DNA from: Paraburkholderia caffeinilytica
Lineage (GTDB): Bacteria; Pseudomonadota; Gammaproteobacteria; Burkholderiales; Burkholderiaceae
Assembly: GCF_003368325.1 (NCBI RefSeq)
Contig: NZ_CP031466.1
Location: 2,976,001-3,040,000 of the forward strand
Reading direction: 5' to 3'
DNA: 64,000 nucleotides
Shown: in pieces, positions 60,488-64,000 of the stretch
Numbering within the stretch: the first letter of the stretch is position 1
How the letters are laid out: each line of letters opens with the position of its first letter
Notes under the pieces: model-generated
Told to the model about the DNA's origin: nothing
Seen by the model: the letters and a program-made list of their open reading frames with translations, nothing else
Database searches by the model: none
Made by a program: the position numbers and the translations under genes

Positions 60488-61630
60488 TTAGAAGCGGTGA
60501 CGCAGACCGACCGTAGCAGCCGTCTGGTTCTTCGACGACGACGGCAGTTGCGATGCATCGCCGCTGTAGATCGAAGCAACACCGCCGTCGCCCATTGCGT
60601 GCTGGTACACGGCTTGAGCGTAGACGTCCGTACGACGCGACAGCGAGTAATCAGCTTGCAGGCCGATCTGGTGGTAACGGGTCTTCATGTCGTTGCCGTC
60701 AGCGTTGACACCGTAGCCACGTGCATCGGTGAACGTGTAAGCAACGCCCAGAGCCATAGCCGGGGTCAGGTTGTACTTGCCGTTGACTTCGTAGTTGTTC
60801 GAACGACCTTGACGTTGCCCAACTGCTGCGCCAACCAGGTTGTCGATACGCGACTGCGTAAATGCTGCACCGACAGTCGCCGGGCCGAACGAGTACGAAG
60901 CAGCTGCACCGAACTCACGCTGACGGAAATTGCCCGTGATCGTGCCTGCGGTGTTAGCCAGCACGCCGTCCGAAGCGCCGGTCGTGTTCGAAGCCGGGTT
61001 GTTCTGCTGTGCGTAAGCAGCGCCCAAACGCAGACCTTGCCACTGGTATGCCGCACCAACGCTGTATTCGCGGTTGTTTGCGAATGCGCCAGCCTGGTTC
61101 GAGAAGCCGTACGTGCCGCCGAACGTGAAGCCTGCGTAGTTAGCGCTCGAGTACTTGATCGAGTTGTTGACTGCGTAGCCGCCGTTCGTGCTCAGGTTGT
61201 CGTTGTTGAACGGGTGAGCGAAGTACGTACCGCCCCAGCTGCCCGTTGCGGTCAGCGGTGCCAGGTAGTCTTGTGCGGAGTCGTATTGGCGACCCAGCGT
61301 GACCGTACCGAATTGCGCGCTCGACAGACCGACAAACGCTTGACGGTTGAACATGCCGTTGTTGTTAGCGAACTTGCCGTTGTTGATGTTGAAGCCGCTT
61401 TCCAACGTGAAGATTGCCTTCAGACCGCCACCCAGATCTTCCGAACCACGCAGACCGAACATGCTTTGGTTGATGCCGCCGCTACCCGCTGCCCACTTTG
61501 CGTTGTGGTTGACGTTGCTGGTGTACGTCAGGCCTGCGTCCAGCAGACCATACAGGGTCACGCTGCTTTGTGCGTGAGCGACAGATGCGAACGATGCGGC
61601 AACCGCAACAACGATGAGACTCTTTTTCAT
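60488..61630 (-). CDS. Gram-negative trimeric porin (Burkholderia OmpC/Opcp type)
   Basis: A 380-residue outer-membrane porin. Signal peptide MKKSLIVVAVAASFASVAHA, then QSSVTLYGLLDAGLTYTSN, MFGLRGSEDLGGGLKAIFTLESGFN, NRQAFVGLSSAQFGTVTLGRQYD and the terminal VGLRHRF. It ends in Phe. Codon use is strongly biased to common codons, suggesting high expression. GGAG precedes the start, and a strong terminator follows. It shares its architecture with the porin at 20147 but is clearly diverged. Confidence 0.94.
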   Translation of the reverse strand: MKKSLIVVAVAASFASVAHAQSSVTLYGLLDAGLTYTSNVNHNAKWAAGSGGINQSMFGLRGSEDLGGGLKAIFTLESGFNINNGKFANNNGMFNRQAFVGLSSAQFGTVTLGRQYDSAQDYLAPLTATGSWGGTYFAHPFNNDNLSTNGGYAVNNSIKYSSANYAGFTFGGTYGFSNQAGAFANNREYSVGAAYQWQGLRLGAAYAQQNNPASNTTGASDGVLANTAGTITGNFRQREFGAAASYSFGPATVGAAFTQSRIDNLVGAAVGQRQGRSNNYEVNGKYNLTPAMALGVAYTFTDARGYGVNADGNDMKTRYHQIGLQADYSLSRRTDVYAQAVYQHAMGDGGVASIYSGDASQLPSSSKNQTAATVGLRHRF

Positions 61631-62313
61631 GCGTGGGACTCCAGTTCGATAAATTTACTCGGGGAGCAGAGCCTGCCTCAGCAGCGCATTCATCACTCGC
61701 TGCCGCCCTGTTGGCCGAACCGTTTCGGAACAGCCGGGCACCCTTTAAACGAAGCGTGAGTGTAGGTGGAGACCCTAGTAGCAACGCCCGCAATTTCCGC
61801 AACAGGATCTTTCAGAATCCGCAATAATCCAATTGACGCAGGCCTTAAGTCTTTGTTTTACAGACATTTATCGCAAAATCAGGGCTACGTCACGCCCACG
61901 CTAGACAAAAATTCTTTGCAACATCTCAATATTAAAGTTGTGTGTATGCAACAGCATTTAATACGCGTGACGTAATCGGGTCGGAGCGTTTTAAATGGGA
62001 GAAATGTCTGATTGCTCGAAATCGGGCAATTGCGATAGCTGATTTCGACGGAGTGTAAATTTATTTTAGAAAAGCGGGAACTTAATTGGCTTAATTCGGT
62101 CTTCGATTTAGCGCATGCGGATACTTCACGCCTCGAATCGCCCAATCGCTCTATTGGCAGTATTTAAAAGACATTCGCGGTATGGCCGCTAATTGCCACC
62201 CGACCTTATGTCGCGATCGCAGCGGCTCGATTCGATGCCGGCTCCTCCCGGGACCGGCCGGCGCTTGTTTCACGCCGTGGTGGGCAACGTGCACTGAATC
62301 ACCTGACCAATAA
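61631..62313. other. A/T-rich intergenic region upstream of the second porin
   Basis: About 680 bp. The core 61830-62110 is much more A/T-rich than the rest of the window and probably carries the porin promoter and regulator sites. Open frames here lack ribosome sites. Local A/T-richness would favour H-NS binding. Confidence 0.5.
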
Positions 62314-62335
62314 AAAACCGCCGTCAGGCGGTTTT
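62314..62335 (-). terminator. Rho-independent terminator downstream of the tRNA
   Basis: The 9-bp stem AAAACCGCC/GGCGGTTTT has a 4-nt loop and a longer T tract on the minus strand. No convincing minus-strand protein gene ends here, so it probably ends the transcript of the tRNA gene at 62738-62825. Confidence 0.75.
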
Positions 62336-62737
62336 CAGCATTCTGGCTGTCGCTTTTGCTGGCAGAGCGCTTGTTCTGCCACTCCGGCCCGCATAGAAAG
62401 TGAAGTCTTCAGCACAGGCATTGCCCGGAGGTGAACTGCGGCGCCGGCCGCCGCGTGACAATAACCCGTGCTGAAAGCGGACGGCATACATTGAACCGCC
62501 TTCCGTATTCGTTTAACGGCACACACCTTTGCTTTTTTTGCACGGAGTTTCCCTACTTTCCACCAGTCGTCCGTTATGAGTCGGATGGTGTCCGGCAGCG
62601 ACGATCCGAAATACACACTGAATTCGGCTTCAGAGAAAATACGGTGCCACCCTTCAATCAGTTGAACTATTGATTCGAATGGCCTTGGCACATGGGAGCC
62701 GCGACATGCGCTCGTCAGTGGCGTATTGGGAGCCTTT

Positions 62738-62825
62738 TGGTGGGCCGGGTCGGAGTCGAACCGACGATGTCCTTTCGGAGGCGGATTATGAGTCCGCTGC
62801 CTGCAACCAGCACGGCGTCCGGCCC
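62738..62825 (-). tRNA. tRNA with CAU anticodon and long variable arm (isotype uncertain: Met, Ile2 or Leu-like)
   Basis: A cloverleaf of 85 nt plus encoded CCA. Acceptor stem GGGCCGG/CCGGCCC, D stem GCC/GGC, anticodon stem GCGGA/TCCGC with loop CTCATAA (CAU at 62788-62790), T stem GTCGG/CCGAC with loop TTCGACT. The variable region is 15 nt and can form a TCC/GGA stem with a GAAA loop, as in class II tRNAs (Leu, Ser, Tyr). Position 8 is A and position 14 is T instead of the near-universal U8-A14, and position 21 is C rather than A. Discriminator base A73. It lies downstream of rpoD, where E. coli has ileX (Ile-CAU) nearby. Confidence 0.82.
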
Positions 62826-62828
62826 AAG

Positions 62829-62856
62829 AAAAAGACCCGGTCTTGAGCGCCGGGCC
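62829..62856 (-). terminator. Second terminator-like hairpin between rpoD and the tRNA
   Basis: On the minus strand GGCCCGG pairs with CCGGGTC (one G-T pair) across a 9-nt loop, followed by TTTTTC. It ends four bases before the tRNA 5' end and may help separate the tRNA from rpoD transcription or aid processing. Confidence 0.6.
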
Positions 62857-62875
62857 TATTTAGTGACTGGCCGAC

Positions 62876-62903
62876 ATACTACACGAAAAAGGGGCCTCCG
62901 CAA
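62876..62903 (-). promoter_or_regulatory. Weak candidate promoter for the tRNA
   Basis: On the minus strand TTGCGG (62903-62898) and TAGTAT (62881-62876) are 16 bp apart. The -35 matches consensus at only three positions and lies inside the rpoD terminator stem, so the call is tentative. Confidence 0.3.
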
Positions 62904-62939
62904 CCGTTTCGCTTCAGCAAAACGACCGGGAGGCCCCTT
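62886..62939 (-). terminator. Rho-independent terminator of rpoD
   Basis: On the minus strand GGGGCCTCC and GGAGGCCCC form a 9-bp stem enclosing about 29 nt that can pair further, followed by five T residues. It begins 38 bp after the rpoD stop. Confidence 0.85.
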
Positions 62940-62977
62940 CAAACCACGACTTCATTTCTCACGACCGCCTACCTCGA

Positions 62978-64000
62978 TCAATTCCCTTCGAGGAACGACT
63001 TCAGCTTGTCAGAACGGCTAGGGTGACGCAGTTTACGCAGCGCCTTGGCCTCGATCTGACGGATCCGTTCACGCGTCACGTCGAACTGCTTACCGACTTC
63101 CTCGAGCGTGTGATCGGTGCTCATCTCGATGCCGAAACGCATGCGCAGCACCTTCGCCTCGCGCGGCGTCAACGAGTCGAGCACGTCCTTCACGACATCG
63201 CGCATGCTGGCATGCAGTGCGGCGTCGGCCGGCGCAACCGTATTCGTATCTTCGATGAAGTCGCCCAGATGCGAATCGTCGTCGTCACCGATAGGCGTTT
63301 CCATCGAGATCGGCTCTTTCGCGATCTTCATGATCTTGCGGATCTTGTCTTCTGGCATCTCCATCTTCTCGGCCAGCGTTGCCGGATCCGGCTCGAGACC
63401 GGTTTCCTGCAAAATCTGACGCGAGATGCGGTTCATCTTGTTGATCGTTTCGATCATGTGAACCGGAATCCGGATCGTACGCGCCTGGTCCGCGATCGAA
63501 CGCGTAATGGCCTGACGGATCCACCACGTTGCATACGTAGAGAACTTGTAGCCGCGACGATATTCGAACTTGTCCACCGCCTTCATCAGGCCGATGTTGC
63601 CTTCCTGAATCAGGTCGAGGAACTGGAGACCACGATTCGTGTACTTCTTCGCGATCGAGATCACGAGACGCAGGTTCGCCTCGGTCATTTCGCGCTTCGC
63701 CTGACGCGCCTTCAGCTCGCCGGCCGCCATCTGACGGTTGGTTTCCTTCAGGTCCTTCAGCGGCAGCACGACGCGCGCCTGCAAGTCGAGCAGACGTTGC
63801 TGCTGTTCGCGAATGGCCGGAATGTTACGCGTGAGGATCGCGCTATACGCGTGCCCTTCGCCGACGATCTTGTCGGCCCATTCGAGATCCGTTTCGCTGC
63901 CAGGGAAACGCGCGATGAATTCCGCACGCGGCATGCCGCACTTGTCGACCACCGTATGCAGAATCTGACGCTCGACCTGACGCACTTCGTCCACTTGCGC
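62978..64000 (-). CDS. rpoD: RNA polymerase primary sigma factor RpoD, C-terminal part
   Basis: The last 340 residues of sigma-70; the gene continues beyond the right edge. Regions visible in order are the end of the non-conserved region, 1.2/2.1 ([63 protein letters not shown], which recognises and melts the -10), region 3 ([20 protein letters not shown]) and region 4.2 ([33 protein letters not shown]), the -35-binding helix-turn-helix. All key residues are intact. Terminator and a tRNA lie downstream. Confidence 0.98.
   Translation of the reverse strand, partial: AQVDEVRQVERQILHTVVDKCGMPRAEFIARFPGSETDLEWADKIVGEGHAYSAILTRNIPAIREQQQRLLDLQARVVLPLKDLKETNRQMAAGELKARQAKREMTEANLRLVISIAKKYTNRGLQFLDLIQEGNIGLMKAVDKFEYRRGYKFSTYATWWIRQAITRSIADQARTIRIPVHMIETINKMNRISRQILQETGLEPDPATLAEKMEMPEDKIRKIMKIAKEPISMETPIGDDDDSHLGDFIEDTNTVAPADAALHASMRDVVKDVLDSLTPREAKVLRMRFGIEMSTDHTLEEVGKQFDVTRERIRQIEAKALRKLRHPSRSDKLKSFLEGN

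Noticed and set aside
61885..62145. An 86-codon minus-strand frame in the A/T-rich region before the porin
   Set aside because: No ribosome site, and the composition fits promoter DNA rather than coding sequence.
62335..62691. A 118-codon minus-strand frame between the tRNA and the terminator
   Set aside because: Weak codon bias with rare codons such as ATA and AGG, no ribosome site and no domain. More likely the tRNA 3' trailer, though a small unrecognised gene cannot be excluded.
1..64000. Prophage, integrative element or toxin-antitoxin island
   Set aside because: I found no integrase, phage structural genes, att duplication around the tRNA or toxin-antitoxin pairs. The only mobile trace is the transposase fragment.

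Overview
The window is high-GC, densely coded DNA that looks like a Paraburkholderia or Burkholderia chromosome. The taxonomic pointers are two Burkholderia-type trimeric porins, a DUF4148 protein, a short H-NS-family protein, many LysR regulators, a class III adenylate cyclase with AAA and TPR domains, and rpoD at the right edge. Genus is inferred from gene content only. I see no plasmid, prophage or CRISPR signatures. One orphan transposase fragment is the only mobile-element trace.

Layout, left to right. 1-4.4 kb: a carbohydrate ABC importer (permease cut by the window edge, binding protein, ATPase) divergent from a LacI regulator, with a 20-bp perfect palindrome between them. 4.4-10.9 kb: an SRPBCC protein and a SulP anion transporter carrying STAS and cyclic-nucleotide-binding domains, divergent from a multidomain adenylate cyclase; these may form a cAMP signalling pair. 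11-14.5 kb: LysR, Old Yellow Enzyme and MFS efflux. 14.8-17.1 kb: a Fur box and a TonB-dependent siderophore receptor. 17.3-21.3 kb: a His-rich protein, a Cys-rich protein, an HtrA-like protease with an altered oxyanion-hole residue, and a porin. 21.4-26.9 kb: a five-gene ABC operon with a divergent LysR. 27-31.2 kb: an AraC regulator whose frame contains three tandem palindromic repeats, a VOC protein, small membrane proteins, cupin, LysR and NTF2-like genes. 31.3-35.6 kb: a ribose-type ABC importer with a GntR regulator and a tiny hydrophobic ORF.

36.2-42.5 kb: two small proteins, then an MHS transporter with an acyl-CoA-dehydrogenase-fold monooxygenase, a flavin reductase, an EthD-like protein and a LysR, which looks like a catabolic cluster of unknown substrate. 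42.8-48.8 kb: an XRE-cupin regulator, then a D-2-hydroxyglutarate dehydrogenase-like flavo-FeS protein in an operon with a DUF1338 (HglS-type) 2-oxoadipate dioxygenase and a divergent LysR, consistent with lysine/2-oxoadipate catabolism. 48.85-49.05 kb: about 28 copies of a 7-bp tandem repeat. 49-52.8 kb: an HPPD-like dioxygenase, PcaQ and protocatechuate 3,4-dioxygenase (pcaHG).

52.9-64 kb: an H-NS-like protein with a terminator hairpin just upstream, a LysE exporter, a cold-shock protein, an acyl-CoA synthetase divergent from a Crp/Fnr regulator, a chemoreceptor, an orphan transposase domain, a second porin, an atypical tRNA gene with a CAU anticodon and a long variable arm, and the 3' part of rpoD.
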